Assembly (NCBI GenBank): GCA_905250115.1
Contig: CAJNOI010000040.1
Span: 507,927 to 571,926 of the forward strand
Reading direction: 5' to 3'
DNA length: 64,000 nt
Source of the DNA: Adineta steineri
Lineage: Eukaryota; Rotifera; Eurotatoria; Adinetida; Adinetidae
Positions 48,934 to 63,576 of the stretch are shown one piece after another (position 1 is the first letter of the stretch; every line of letters starts with the position of its first letter). The notes beneath the pieces were generated by a model. The model made no database searches, was not told the DNA's origin, and was given only the letters and a program-made list of their open reading frames with translations. Position numbers and translations under genes: made by a program.

Positions 48934-49767
48934 ATACGCTTGATATTTTCTTCTATAAATATATATATATGCTCCACATCAAATAAAGAAGAGAATATAT
49001 ATATATATTTATAGAGCTTCAGTATTCATGTGACGTGTTTTTCTCGTTATAACATGACCAAAAAAGGCAAAACAGAACAAGAAAGAAAAAAGAAAGACAA
49101 AATTATGCTTTCGCTCGGATTCATACTTGTCAATAAGTATGAATATATACTCAAATATTATTTTATCTAACTATCAAATATAATTACGTACAGATGCTAG
49201 CTTCATTTTTTGCATCATAATGATTCATCTATATATGTGTCAGATATAAGATCTTTTGCGAAATTACATATGATTCTAAATATCAAGTTGATTTGCATAC
49301 TATCATTACGATGAAATCCAAAATATTTCTCACATACTAATAATAGCTCATACCTATTCAAGTCCTTTACGATTCCTTGTACGCATTGATATAATCTGAA
49401 GATATACACAGAATATATCTATTAATCACAATACAATTTTTTGAAATCATTCCGCAGAATAAAATCTACTATAGCATTTAATATAGTCTTAATTTTATTA
49501 TTTCTTTTCTGTTCTATTCAATAAGTTAGAAACAAATTTTTTTTTCACAAGAAACAAATATAATATAGTCAAAATAAAGAATGTTTTGTTACCATACACT
49601 CCTATATATATATAAATACATTAAAGTAAAAGAACGAGCATTCAAATAATAATACAAGATATGTATAAGATTATGGATGTATATATATATATGTACACGA
49701 AAGAGAGGAAAAACTAAAAAGAAAACAGAAATGCTTCGTAAAGGAAATCTTTTGTTTCACGATATTA
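48934..49767. other. Intergenic spacer
   Basis: Several short (TA)n runs (48959-48968, 49000-49010, 49680-49692). No gene seen. Confidence 0.4.
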
Positions 49768-53803
<4,036 letters not shown>

Positions 53804-56259
53804 ATGCGAAAAAATCAATTAAATTTCTTTTTTAAAAATCAATGACATGTTTACAAAATTGTTCTTAAGAACGAGTACTTTCCATTAAAATTAATTATAA
53901 TATTTTTACATAGATCGAAAAAGAATACTTGTTCATTAATTGATTTTTTCAGGAAAAAGGAAATACGATGTGATATGATGCGATTTATTTACAACAAACT
54001 TATTCGTCCAACGAATTGAACAATCCGGTTAGAAACTTTCAGGAAATTAGCGTCATCTGTCGAATGATTACTCTATAGTAATACACAACTATGTTCTTTA
54101 GATAGATAATATGAATATTTTTATTATTATATTTAGCGAGATTATTCTAAATTTGATCTATAAATTAAATAAATTATTTGAAATTTAAGAAGAAGAAGAA
54201 AAAGAATCTTATTTCCATAACATGAAAACAAGATTGCAACTTTTTTTTGTTTGAAGAAAACTATGTGGATCAATTATTCTTATATGATGTACGTGTCTGA
54301 TTACAAAAAAGAAGTGTCAATTACTGGAATGTGTCAAGATTGAGGAAAGTATAAGTTAGGTCAAATATAAATTGCTACATACTCCAGAATAGAAAGATTA
54401 TGTAATGTATATAATACTGATAGTATCTTCTTGTACTACTATCTATGCTTTCTTCATACTATGTTTATTTGATTCATTTCTATATGAAATAAAAAAAACT
54501 TCTGTACATTAGAATATTGAAATATTAACTGAAATTATAAATTATATTGAGTTTATCTGATGGTTTGGTTTATATGATGTAGATAATGATAAGAATAATA
54601 ACTATCAATTGATACATTGTTAACACTCAGTTTATATATAGAGAATATATTAATTCAAAACAAACATAAACGGAGATGATGTTCTCTTTTTAATAACGAA
54701 AATAGTTTAATCATCAAATTTTTAAAATATTGATTTGTTTTAATTTAATACGATTATACTCAATACCATTTTCAGAATGCGTCGGTATGAGATACTATCG
54801 AACTGGCATTCACAACTACTCTCAAGGTTCAAATTCTTAATCGATCAACCTTTTAGTAGATTAGATATCACTATATGATACATTGAGGTATACGAAAATC
54901 ATGGCCTCTAATACAGTGAAGATATATTCTAAAAGCGTACCACTCATCTACCTATTTATGTGCTTATTTTACTACTCTTCATCTACTTTACCTAAATGCA
55001 TAAAACAGTATTTCAAATGTTATGTATATACAGGATTAAAAGCGTCATACTTTTCTTCTTTTTAATATCTAATGGATTTCTCAATAATTCTTAAACATTG
55101 TAAATCGATCAATACATTTTACAGATTTAGTTTAGTTTTGCCAAATCAATTATCAACGAATGGATTTATGAGCGAAGGTTCATAAAAACTGTATATGATC
55201 GATCTTATAAGCAACAATTGTATTTTGGATAATTAGTCTATGACATCACGTCATTTGGTTACCACCTCAGACAGTTTCTTAGTTATTTACCTTTTTAAAG
55301 TGTGGGTAGGGATGTGGGGAATCGTAAAAACAATGCTTACACTCACACATTCTCAAGACAGATGTCGAAAAACAAAAGTAAAGAGAACGAACAATCATGA
55401 AAGAAACAAAGAAGAACAGTTTGACGTCATAGAAATTGAAAATGTTATAAAAATATAATAACAAAGTTTTTGTATTTTTCCAGCCAAACAATATTTTCTT
55501 GGATACGAAAAGTAGGCATATATTGAAAAAGAAATTAAACTCAAATAATGAACAAATGCTTATTTTAAAGTATTGTGATTTATTCATTACTCAATCTCTG
55601 TGAAATTAAAATATGAAACACGAAATAGTGTGAGAAGATGCATAGTGATGAAACAAATCAAAGTTACTTAAAGTGAAGAATATCTTTTGTAAATATTACT
55701 GATTTAATCATCGTTTTTCATAACAATAATAGATATAGAATAAAATATATTGAGGCCTAAAATTCTGCTATTGACATTTTTAGTAATTAATTACTTCATA
55801 CCATAAATATTAAAATGACTTTTCTTTTTTTTGCAAAATCCTTAATAACATAAATTGTAATGAAATGCTACCAACATTTTTCGACGTCACTTCAGTCGTC
55901 ACTGACTCCCACTGCTTTTCTAACACTTAAATAAGTAAAACAAATTCTTTTATCGTTGTGACGATCGATGCATCTGTAGTGTAAAAATACCTTTCGGAGT
56001 GAAAATTGTGTATCGATACTCTTTATTAAATTAAAAGGTTTACTAGATTTACTTTTCTCTTCATTATAAATGCATAGAGCTGTTTCATTCTAGAAAAAAA
56101 TTCAAATTGAAAAACATATAGTTGTTGACAGATATAAATGTTACTACAACAAACGCTTCGTTCGTTATAACAACGATTCAGTATAAATACATTTAGGAAC
56201 TAGGCAAATTATTCTTTTTTATATTTATTACGAGTAGTTACATTTTGTAAAACTTAAAA
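53804..56259. other. Intergenic, about 2.4 kb
   Basis: No gene supported. A TG-rich tract (AAGTGTGGGTAGGGATGTGG) lies at 55299-55318. TATAAATA at 56182-56189 is placed as the core promoter of the following gene. Confidence 0.45.
56182..56189 (+). promoter_or_regulatory. TATA box of the KY-like gene
   Basis: TATAAATA, 71 bases before the ATG at 56260, with no intervening ATG in a strong context. Confidence 0.5.
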
Positions 56260-58377
56260 ATGGGCTGTACCCAATCCGCCGCAGTATATCCAGGAAATAG
56301 ACAAGGAGATGATGATGATGATAATATAATAGATGACTCTATTCTTACACAATCCAATACTTTTTCAAATGATGATATTATTGCTAAGCTACTTGATATA
56401 AAAAATCCTATTAACATTCAAGTTGCTGACTCACAAGCTTTCAATAAATCTTTAATTCAACAACGTCAGCAAGCAATAGATAATGCTTCATATCGATCAA
56501 CTATTGAAACATGGACGCCAAACTCACTTCAACAACTTTCTGATATGATAAAATCATTTTGCAACGGAAAATCTATTGTCGATCAACATTGGATTATATT
56601 TTATTGGATTACATTCAATATTGAATATGATACAGTATCATATTTTACAAAAAATTATAAAGATCAATCATCAGAAGGAGTATTTCAAAATAAAAAAGGT
56701 GTCTGTGCTGGTTATGCTAATATATATAAACATTTATGTGATCAAATACAATTACCATGTGAAACTGTTGTTGGATATTCAAAAGGATATGGATTTGAAG
56801 ATCATGACGGTGCACCTACTGGAACAGATCATGCATGGAATGCTGTTCAAATTGATAATCATTGGTATTTAATGGAATCAACATGGGGTGCTGGAATTTT
56901 AAATGATAAAAAAGCCTTTGAGCGTCAATTCAATAGTTATTATTTTCTACCACGTCCTAATGAAATGATATATCATCATTTACCAGAAGATAAGAAATGG
57001 CAATTATTAGAAACATCAATTGATATGGATGAATTTATGCAAATGCCAAAACTTCGTCCACCTTATTTTGATCTTAATCTTGAATTAATTAATCCATATA
57101 ATCGAGGTCATGTTGATCTTCTTCCCGATAGACCTCATGCATTAGTTCTTGTGCGTGTACCATCGGATGTACAACTTATAGCTGACCTTAAACTGAATGG
57201 CGTAAAACTAGAAGGTGCTCAACGTATCATGTTTGATAGTAAAAAACAAATTTATTGTTGTTATTTTGCTCCAGCTACTACTGGTGAACATAAGATTACA
57301 GTTTATGCAAAACGAAATAATTCAGGTAGTGATTTGTACGATTCAGCTCTTGAATTAGTTATGAATATCAATCAAATACCAACTAATCCTATCAGTTTCC
57401 CACGCACGTGGGATACCTTTTTTGATTTGAATTTAGAAGTATTGTGGCCTCAAAATACAAATTTAATTAAACTGAATAATACCTGTAGTCATGCACGAGT
57501 CTTAATAAGAACCCCGACAGATGTTGAACTTTTTGGTCGTTTGAAGGATGCTAACCAAAAAGAAATTATAAATGGAAATCGAATCTATTGGAATAAAGAA
57601 AAAGATATTTGGGTATGTTCATTTGCACCTGATCGCGATGGCATATTTGAAGCAGCTATTCTCGCTAAGAAAAAATCTGATCCTGGAAATTTTACATCAG
57701 CTGTATCGTTTACAATTGAAGCAAAACAAATTCCAATACCTAATATATCTTATCCAAATACATGGTCATCTTTTTATGACCTTGGTCTAAAAATACAAGC
57801 ACCAAAAAATAGTACAAATGCTGTTTGGAATGATGATGCTTCCTACACCGAACTTCTTATTCAAACACCAGATGATGTTCAACTGTCATGTGATATCAAA
57901 TATAATAATGCTGCAATTAAACATGGATCATTAGCACAATTTAATAATGATAAAAAACTTTGGCAACTTTTATTTGCACCTGAATGCACAGGTCTACATG
58001 AACTAGTCGTCTATGGCAAACGAATTAGTGATACTGCATCCGCTACGGCACTCGTTAAGTTTGGTCTTAATGTTACTAAACTTCAACGTCCTATGAAATT
58101 TCCTGCAGTTTTTAGTCCATTTCAATCTAAAAAATGTCAAATCAACACACCCTTAGACGGTATTTTAAAGAACGGATCAGTCGTTCCCATTAGTTGTGTA
58201 ATTCCGGATGCAACTGGCGTTGATATAAAAGTTGATTCTGAATGGCTGCCAACTGAAGGTTATACAAATCCAAATTTAGAAAGACAAATCACTGTTGGTT
58301 CAAAAGAAGTACTTATTTTTGTTAAATATGATCAAGGAGCAAACTATTTAAATATTATAAAATATACTGTTGAATAA
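56260..58377 (+). CDS. Kyphoscoliosis-peptidase-like protein with transglutaminase-like domain
   Basis: Single exon, 705 residues. The N-terminus MGCTQSAA predicts myristoylation at Gly2 and palmitoylation at Cys3, so membrane attachment. Residues ~85-250 are a transglutaminase-like domain: GVCAGYANIYKHLC (Cys149), GTDHAWNAVQ (His191) and LMESTWGAG, where Glu206 sits at the usual Asp position (DTTW/DPTW). Then come at least three ~125-residue repeats, each starting with a W-x-x-FFDLNLEV-type strand and containing R-x-P-x-DV-x-L and FAP-x-x-x-G, as in KY-family beta domains. KY proteins act in cytoskeletal or muscle maintenance. The Asp-to-Glu change leaves protease activity uncertain. Confidence 0.85.
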   Translation: MGCTQSAAVYPGNRQGDDDDDNIIDDSILTQSNTFSNDDIIAKLLDIKNPINIQVADSQAFNKSLIQQRQQAIDNASYRSTIETWTPNSLQQLSDMIKSFCNGKSIVDQHWIIFYWITFNIEYDTVSYFTKNYKDQSSEGVFQNKKGVCAGYANIYKHLCDQIQLPCETVVGYSKGYGFEDHDGAPTGTDHAWNAVQIDNHWYLMESTWGAGILNDKKAFERQFNSYYFLPRPNEMIYHHLPEDKKWQLLETSIDMDEFMQMPKLRPPYFDLNLELINPYNRGHVDLLPDRPHALVLVRVPSDVQLIADLKLNGVKLEGAQRIMFDSKKQIYCCYFAPATTGEHKITVYAKRNNSGSDLYDSALELVMNINQIPTNPISFPRTWDTFFDLNLEVLWPQNTNLIKLNNTCSHARVLIRTPTDVELFGRLKDANQKEIINGNRIYWNKEKDIWVCSFAPDRDGIFEAAILAKKKSDPGNFTSAVSFTIEAKQIPIPNISYPNTWSSFYDLGLKIQAPKNSTNAVWNDDASYTELLIQTPDDVQLSCDIKYNNAAIKHGSLAQFNNDKKLWQLLFAPECTGLHELVVYGKRISDTASATALVKFGLNVTKLQRPMKFPAVFSPFQSKKCQINTPLDGILKNGSVVPISCVIPDATGVDIKVDSEWLPTEGYTNPNLERQITVGSKEVLIFVKYDQGANYLNIIKYTVE

Positions 58378-58456
58378 ATAATCATCAACGATTTTCTTTA
58401 TTATTTTTCATCATGCTAAAATAAAAACAATACATTGAATAACTTTTTTTTCTTGA

Positions 58457-58535
58457 GGGTGTGGGTGTGGATGTTTGTTCATCTTGAGGGTGGGTGCGGG
58501 TGAATGAGATAGAACGCCCACACCCACACCCACCG
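58457..58535. repeat. Telomere-like TG tracts facing a CA tract
   Basis: GGGTGTGGGTGTGG (58458-58471) and GAGGGTGGGTGCGGGTG (58486-58502) are followed by CGCCCACACCCACACCCACC (58516-58535) in the opposite orientation. The two orientations can pair, and the tract directly abuts the fold-back element. Confidence 0.75.
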
Positions 58536-58539
58536 TGGA

Positions 58540-58740
58540 CAAAAGTCTTTTCTTCCTTTCTTTTTATATGCTATGATTCTTTGTATGAAATTTATTGCCG
58601 AGTAGAGATATGACAACAGAGTTTTATTGTATTGTGATCTGCATACCATACTGAAATAAAACTCTCAAGTCATATCTCTACTCGACAATAAACTTTATGC
58701 AAAGTATGATAGCAAAGAAATGAAGAGATAAAGACTTTTG
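58540..58740. mobile_element. Fold-back element, about 200 bases
   Basis: Arms of roughly 75-90 bases pair around a short centre. The outer ends are CAAAAGTCTT, and each arm contains GAGTAGAGATATGAC and an AGTTTTATT-type inner end. The left arm reads TTTATTGCCGAGTAGAG and the right arm, complemented, TTTATTGTCGAGTAGAG. Non-coding. No clear target duplication. TG/CA telomere-like DNA flanks the left side, and GGGTG follows on the right. Confidence 0.75.
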
Positions 58741-58942
58741 CGCGAGGATATGGGTGCCCCTGTTCATAGCTCCGGCCCACATCCGCAATCTCACTTGTAA
58801 TAACTACGGCTCGTTGCGCCAGCCAAAATTGTTGATTTTTTCTTATCAGTTCGAAACGGTAAAGTAATCTGCAAATAAAAGCTTCTGAAGAGAGGTCGAG
58901 CAAGAAGCCATACGTTCATGTCGTATCTTTCTCAAGAACGCG

Positions 58943-58992
58943 TATAAATACAACGTGCAATTTCAGTCACATATTCTGTTTGCTACGAAAAG
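58943..58992 (+). promoter_or_regulatory. TATA box and 5' UTR exon of the Cys/Trp-rich gene
   Basis: TATAAATA at 58943-58950, a TCAGTC initiator-like motif ~20 bases on, and a consensus splice donor (AAAG|GTAAGAAAG) at 58993. I read this as promoter plus a short non-coding first exon. The join to the coding exons is inferred. Confidence 0.45.
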
Positions 58993-59220
58993 GTAAGAAA
59001 GCGTTTCATTTATGAAGTAAAATAATACATTGATTTTTTTTCAACTACGATGTTTTTTCACAAATCCTTGATAAGCTGTGCTGTTAGGCTGTAATGATAG
59101 ACACTCAGTTAGACCATTGAGAAGCAATACTAAATTTTAAAAATATATCCACACAACCCTGATACTAATAGCAGATATATACCTAAGTACCGACTGTGAA
59201 TTTTTTCGCAGATGCGAGCG

Positions 59221-59234
59221 TGAGGGTGTGGGTG
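59221..59234 (+). repeat. Telomere-like TG tract
   Basis: TGAGGGTGTGGGTG, the same motif family as the tracts near 1170, 1770, 58460 and 59770. Confidence 0.6.
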
Positions 59235-59306
59235 TTCTTCTTTTGCAGACCCGCATGTATACGTATGCTCTCACCTGCACCAATACTCTCCATCTAAACC
59301 GCTAAC

Positions 59307-59500
59307 CAGCGGCGAACCCAGAAAATCGGTGAGGTTGTGACGGTTTGCTGGAGGGAGCGATGATCCTAATGAAAATTTGATTTTTGAAGCATATTCAGAA
59401 TACTATAACATCTTTTTAATGATTTTTGCTAAGAAAAAGGAAGAAAAGAATTTGCAGAGGGTAGTGGTCGTCGAATGGCCAACAGCTGCGTCCGTCACTA
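59307..59500. mobile_element. hAT-like MITE, 194 bases
   Basis: Ends CAGCGGCGAACCCAG (left) and, complemented, TAGTGACGGACGCAG (right): 10 of 15 match, most differences being transitions. The core resembles the CAGTGGCGGA end of the EXOC5-intron MITE. Flanking octamers CCGCTAAC and GCACTAAC match at 6 of 8. Non-coding. More degraded than the other MITEs here. Confidence 0.6.
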
Positions 59501-59584
59501 GCACTAACCCACTTTCAATCCCACATTCACATCCACCTGAAGTATAATTCAGTTATTTTAAATGAATACTATATTTTATTTTAG

Positions 59585-60369
59585 ATTATTTTAATATACA
59601 TGGACCGTAAGTATAATTGATTTATTCGAAATATTAGGATCATATTAGAGCCATGTAAGGGACACCAGCAAAAGAACACAACAGAAAGACAAACGCAGGG
59701 AAAAATAACCTTCATGAGACTCGAACCCACACCCTCTGCCATCCGGGCAGATGTCCTAATCCAGTTAGGGTGTGTGGGTGTGGGTGCGGATATAGATATC
59801 ATATTTACCTAGCATCGATACCCACACCCTTAATATCGGCTTCTGAATGACTCCAATTATCGGCATTCTCCTACATTTTCTCAGAAGTATTTCTTTGTAA
59901 ATGAAAATAATTTTTACATCCACTGATCCAATGGTCTATTGCAGAGATAATTTCAAGTTTGACACGACCCTCCAAACAGACTTCTTATAAAATCATCACT
60001 TTTATCTTGCATGATTTTGTGAGTGCCTAATATTTTTATTTAGAACTACAAGAATTTACTGCACCTGGCACGTGTAAAGAACTTGATTGTGGAGGTCGTC
60101 CTTGTGCCAAGTGCCGCAAGTGTCGTGATTGGCATTTCAGTGGTGATCAATACCAATGGAATTCAGTCCGCAATTGGGAAAATTGGAAAAAGGTGGATGA
60201 AGGTCGTTGGGGTTGTGAGGGTTTAGAGCTTTTTACGAAACGTGATGGTGCGACTTGTCGTGGTGCTATTTCTTCATTTTTTTGTGTTGAGCGTGCTCTT
60301 CTTGATGGTAGTATTAATATTGTTGATCGTGTTCTTCTTGAGCATGTATGTCTGTGTGGGAAACACTAA
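59585..60369 (+). CDS. Small Cys/Trp-rich protein, unrecognised family
   Basis: Exon 59585-59606 (acceptor TTTTATTTTAG, donor GTAAGTAT) contains ATG at 59600. Joined to exon 60044-60369 (acceptor TTTATTTAG), it reads MDQLQEFTAPGTCKELDCGG in one frame to a TAA, 110 residues. The 3' exon has no usable ATG of its own, so the join is what makes it a gene. The protein has a C-x5-C-x4-C-x2-C-x2-C-x-D-W block (CKELDCGGRPCAKCRKCRDW), then Trp-rich QYQWNSVRNWENWKK, GRWGC, KRDGATCRG, and a closing CLCGKH. Ten Cys and two His could bind zinc. There is no signal peptide or membrane helix. Codons such as CGC, TGC and AAG are used more than in neighbouring genes. The 437-base intron holds the tRNA-like remnant. 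Function unknown. Confidence 0.55.
59714..59770 (-). pseudogene. tRNA-like remnant with pol III B-box
   Basis: On the minus strand a D-arm (CCT-AACTGGATT-AGG), an anticodon arm (TCTGC-CCGGATG-GCAGA) and a T-arm with perfect TTCGAGT loop (GTGGG-TTCGAGT-CTCAT) follow each other at tRNA spacing. GGTTCGAGTC matches the B-box. The acceptor stem is missing: the 5' side is CACCCACACA, which does not pair with the 3' GAAGGTT. Base 33 of the loop is C instead of T. It is therefore a pseudo-tRNA or the head of a tRNA-derived SINE, not a working tRNA. Confidence 0.65.
59764..59787 (+). repeat. Telomere-like TG tract beside the tRNA-like remnant
   Basis: GTTAGGGTGTGTGGGTGTGG begins the tract, which overlaps the D-arm side of the tRNA-like sequence. 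The opposite motif CCCACACCC follows at 59821-59829. Confidence 0.65.
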
Positions 60370-61792
60370 CGATCTTTATTAGAATCATGAAACGCCCTTT
60401 TCCAAACATTCCTATTATTGTATCAAGATTTATAATTGAATAAAAATCGCAAAGGAAAAAAATTACATTCTGCCTGCAGCGGAGAATAGATCGAATGCTA
60501 GCAGTAGCTTGTGAGGCCACCAAAGACCCCTGGCGTTGTAATTGCGAGCGTAGGCAAATGTTGATAATAGATCTGGCTAGATATTCAATAATTCAGTTTT
60601 GTAAAAGCAAAATTCAACAAACACACAACTTGTGACAATTAGGAGTTCTTTTGAAATTGAATCTTAACATTATTTTTTGATCACATAAACTCATACTGAA
60701 CTATCAGCAGTGTGTAAATACATACTTCTAGAATTTCGAAGACAACAGTACTCATCTTTTGAATCTGATTATCTCAACTGCAGAACATATGAAATTTATG
60801 TTCAATATATGATTCAATAAAGAATTAAATGGATTACAAGATGTTGTAATCACTTTTTCGATAATCAAATCATAAAATTGATGTCTCACCAAAATATTGA
60901 AAAGATAAATTTTATGTAATTTCAATAAATTCAATATTTGAGCCTCTTCACTTGGTTATCAAGAATAAGAAGAAATAATATATATACCGTTTTGTAGAGT
61001 AAGTTAAGCACTATCGATTGATATATGACTCAATTCGAATAGTGAAATACTTTGAAGTAAAAAACTCATAAAAAGAAACAGTTAAATTTTTGACATTTTT
61101 CAGATATATTTTTGGGTGTGTCATAAGTCGATCAATGCTATCCCAGCCTGAGTAGATCTTTAGATCGTAATATTATAGATTCGTATATAAAATACTTAGA
61201 CCTAACCTCATATGGATTAGATCCAAAATCAGTTGACTTCCGTGTTTTTGATATCTGAAAATTCTTGATTTTCTCATGGAACGTCTCTTACGTATACCTT
61301 TATATTTAGACTTTTCCATTCTAAGGAAATGATTACTTGATGGTTCACATCCTATTAAATAATTATTGTGTAGTAAATCTTTGAATTGATTAATCATACT
61401 CTTGTATATTGTTCAAAGGATTTGTGTTGTTTTTAATTTTTTCTTAATTCTAATTCTTGTTCTACAACACTTTGCAAAATATCTTTTTCGTCAGTCCAAT
61501 ACATGTAGTATTTGCAATTAAACTATAATATATAAGGTTTAAATTATGCAAATTACTAAACAGAAGTATTTTTCTATCATATAATCTTGTTTTAATGCTT
61601 GGTTTATATTGAAATAAAGACAAAAAATAAATGATTATCAACGATTTTTTTATTGCATTTAATCTTGCTAAAATAAAAGAAACACATTGAATTTTTTTTC
61701 TTTCGTTTCTGATATATATTAAAAGTTACTCTCTTTCTCTTTCAATCTTATCGATAAAATTTATTTACGAACTAATTAAAATATCCAAAAAT
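60370..61792. other. Intergenic, about 1.4 kb
   Basis: No gene supported. Short minus-strand open frames lack any recognisable feature. Confidence 0.4.
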
Positions 61793-62524
61793 TTAACATT
61801 CTTCTGTTATTGTTGTGTCTTTTCTTCGTGTACTACTAACTCTGACACATGTTTTTCTACAAACAAAACAAAAAAATAGTATTTTAAATGTTGCTGTAAG
61901 TAAAAGAAGTGAAAACGTAAATTGATAAAGTAATGGATTACAATAATCATCACTATCTATTCGATGATATTGAACTCGATGCCATACTTCAATAATCCAT
62001 ACTAATCCAGCAACTGACCAACCAAGTAAGAATACAAAAAGAGAAAGATTTATACACATTATACTACATATTCCACAACCAAAAAGCATTGTTGTTCGAT
62101 TTGGATTTGTTATATCATTAGCATCTTCAAACATTTTGCTTCCAAATATTCGACTTATAAATTGTGTAATCGAAATTAAAATAACTAGAAGAAGACTAAT
62201 AATACCTGCTACAATTAAATAATATGGAATTGATTTATTAATTGGACAAGCATCAGAATAACGCCAACCGATAAATATTTGTAAAACTACAAGAAAAATG
62301 CAGAAAACAGTTTGAAAAAATGAAAGTTAGATAAAAATAAACTTACTCGGAATAATTGCAATAACAATTAAGAAAATAAAAATTGAAGATGATTGACATA
62401 TATCTCTAAAAAGATCTTTTTCTGTATTTGATCCTTTAAAATTTTCATCCCGGAAGTGTTGTCCATCTTCTTCTACTTTACTAACATGTAATAAATTAAT
62501 ATTTGTTTCCGTTGTATTATTCAT
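61793..62524 (-). CDS. TMEM272-like four-transmembrane protein
   Basis: Two exons (62347-62524, 61793-62286), 223 residues. A polar N-terminus of ~40 residues is followed by four hydrophobic helices (around residues 46-66, 82-104, 130-152 and 176-198). RYSDACPINKSIPYYLIVAGI matches the TMEM272 pattern of a loop with D-CP and IP-x-YL-x-V-GG. Later FLLGWSVAGLVWI and DDYCNPLLYQFTF match its W-x-x-G-x-VW and D-YC-x-x-LY-x-F elements. The molecular function of this family is not established. The C-terminus is basic and Thr-rich. Confidence 0.75.
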
Positions 62525-63576
62525 TGATGTCTAATAATTTCTCAGAAATAGTAAACCGATCTTTAGTATGGAAAATTACTATTGCATATAAAGATAAAAC
62601 AGCAAATATATTAATAATATATATTATTCTTTTTCCTTACGTTTTTTTTGTGATTATTATATTTCTTTAGAATTTATAGACGTCAAAAAAACAAGCTATT
62701 GTGTTATATGTCATTCCTTTCTTTACTATCTTTTGTAATCAGTGTTCCCATCCTTCATTTTTATAGTTGATTCTCTCCCATTCTATATGTAAATTCATCA
62801 GATGATTTGATGCAAAAGTATATGCGTAAAAAACAAATCACAGATTTCTTATCAAAAAGAAATTCATCGTACTTCGTTTTTGGCTTCAACTAATTACAAA
62901 GAATTACTTTAAATGCAATGATCTGATCAATTTTAAAGCAGAAAATAATTCCAATTAACAGAACTTTACTTCATATAAAACAATGACATTCGCTATATAT
63001 AGTCTACTACATATCATATACAATAAAAATTTGTAAAATATCTTTATATTTGTTCAGCTTAAAATTATTCTGATTAATTTTATTTTTTAATCTTCAGAAA
63101 TCATATAAATAAATGAATATACAATTAGAAAGTTTTGTATTTATACTATAGAATTATATAATAAGCTTAAAATCTTTTCTATTTTAAAGAAATATATACT
63201 TATATTTGTATGATACTACTCTTAACAAAGATACAATATAATTTTCAGACAAGATATAACAAGAAAACACAGAATAAGTTTTTAATTATGTTGATATGTT
63301 AAGAATATATTTATAAATGGCACTTAGCTATAACAATGCAGTGTTCAATATGCCTATAGTAATATAATAATGCCTAACGATTTTCAATAGTTTTATTCCG
63401 TTTCCTTTATTAACTCTAATAACATCATTATCATGTGCGTAATTTTTCTCAAAAGATATAATAATCTTTTTTTTATATGAGATTAAAAATTTATATTTTA
63501 TGTTCATTTTTCTTAAAGAAGAGTTTGTTACAAGTTGCAAAGAAGATTTCATAATTTATTGTGGAAGCTAAAAGAA
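62525..63576. other. Divergent intergenic region
   Basis: About 1 kb between the TMEM272-like gene and the next plus-strand gene. A+T-rich, no gene seen. Confidence 0.4.

Noticed and set aside
54883..55587. Short ORFs in the 2.4-kb spacer before the KY-like gene
   Set aside because: No recognisable domain. The minus-strand one crosses a telomere-like tract.
59714..59770. Functional tRNA gene
   Set aside because: No acceptor stem can form and the base before the anticodon is C. Kept only as a tRNA-like remnant.
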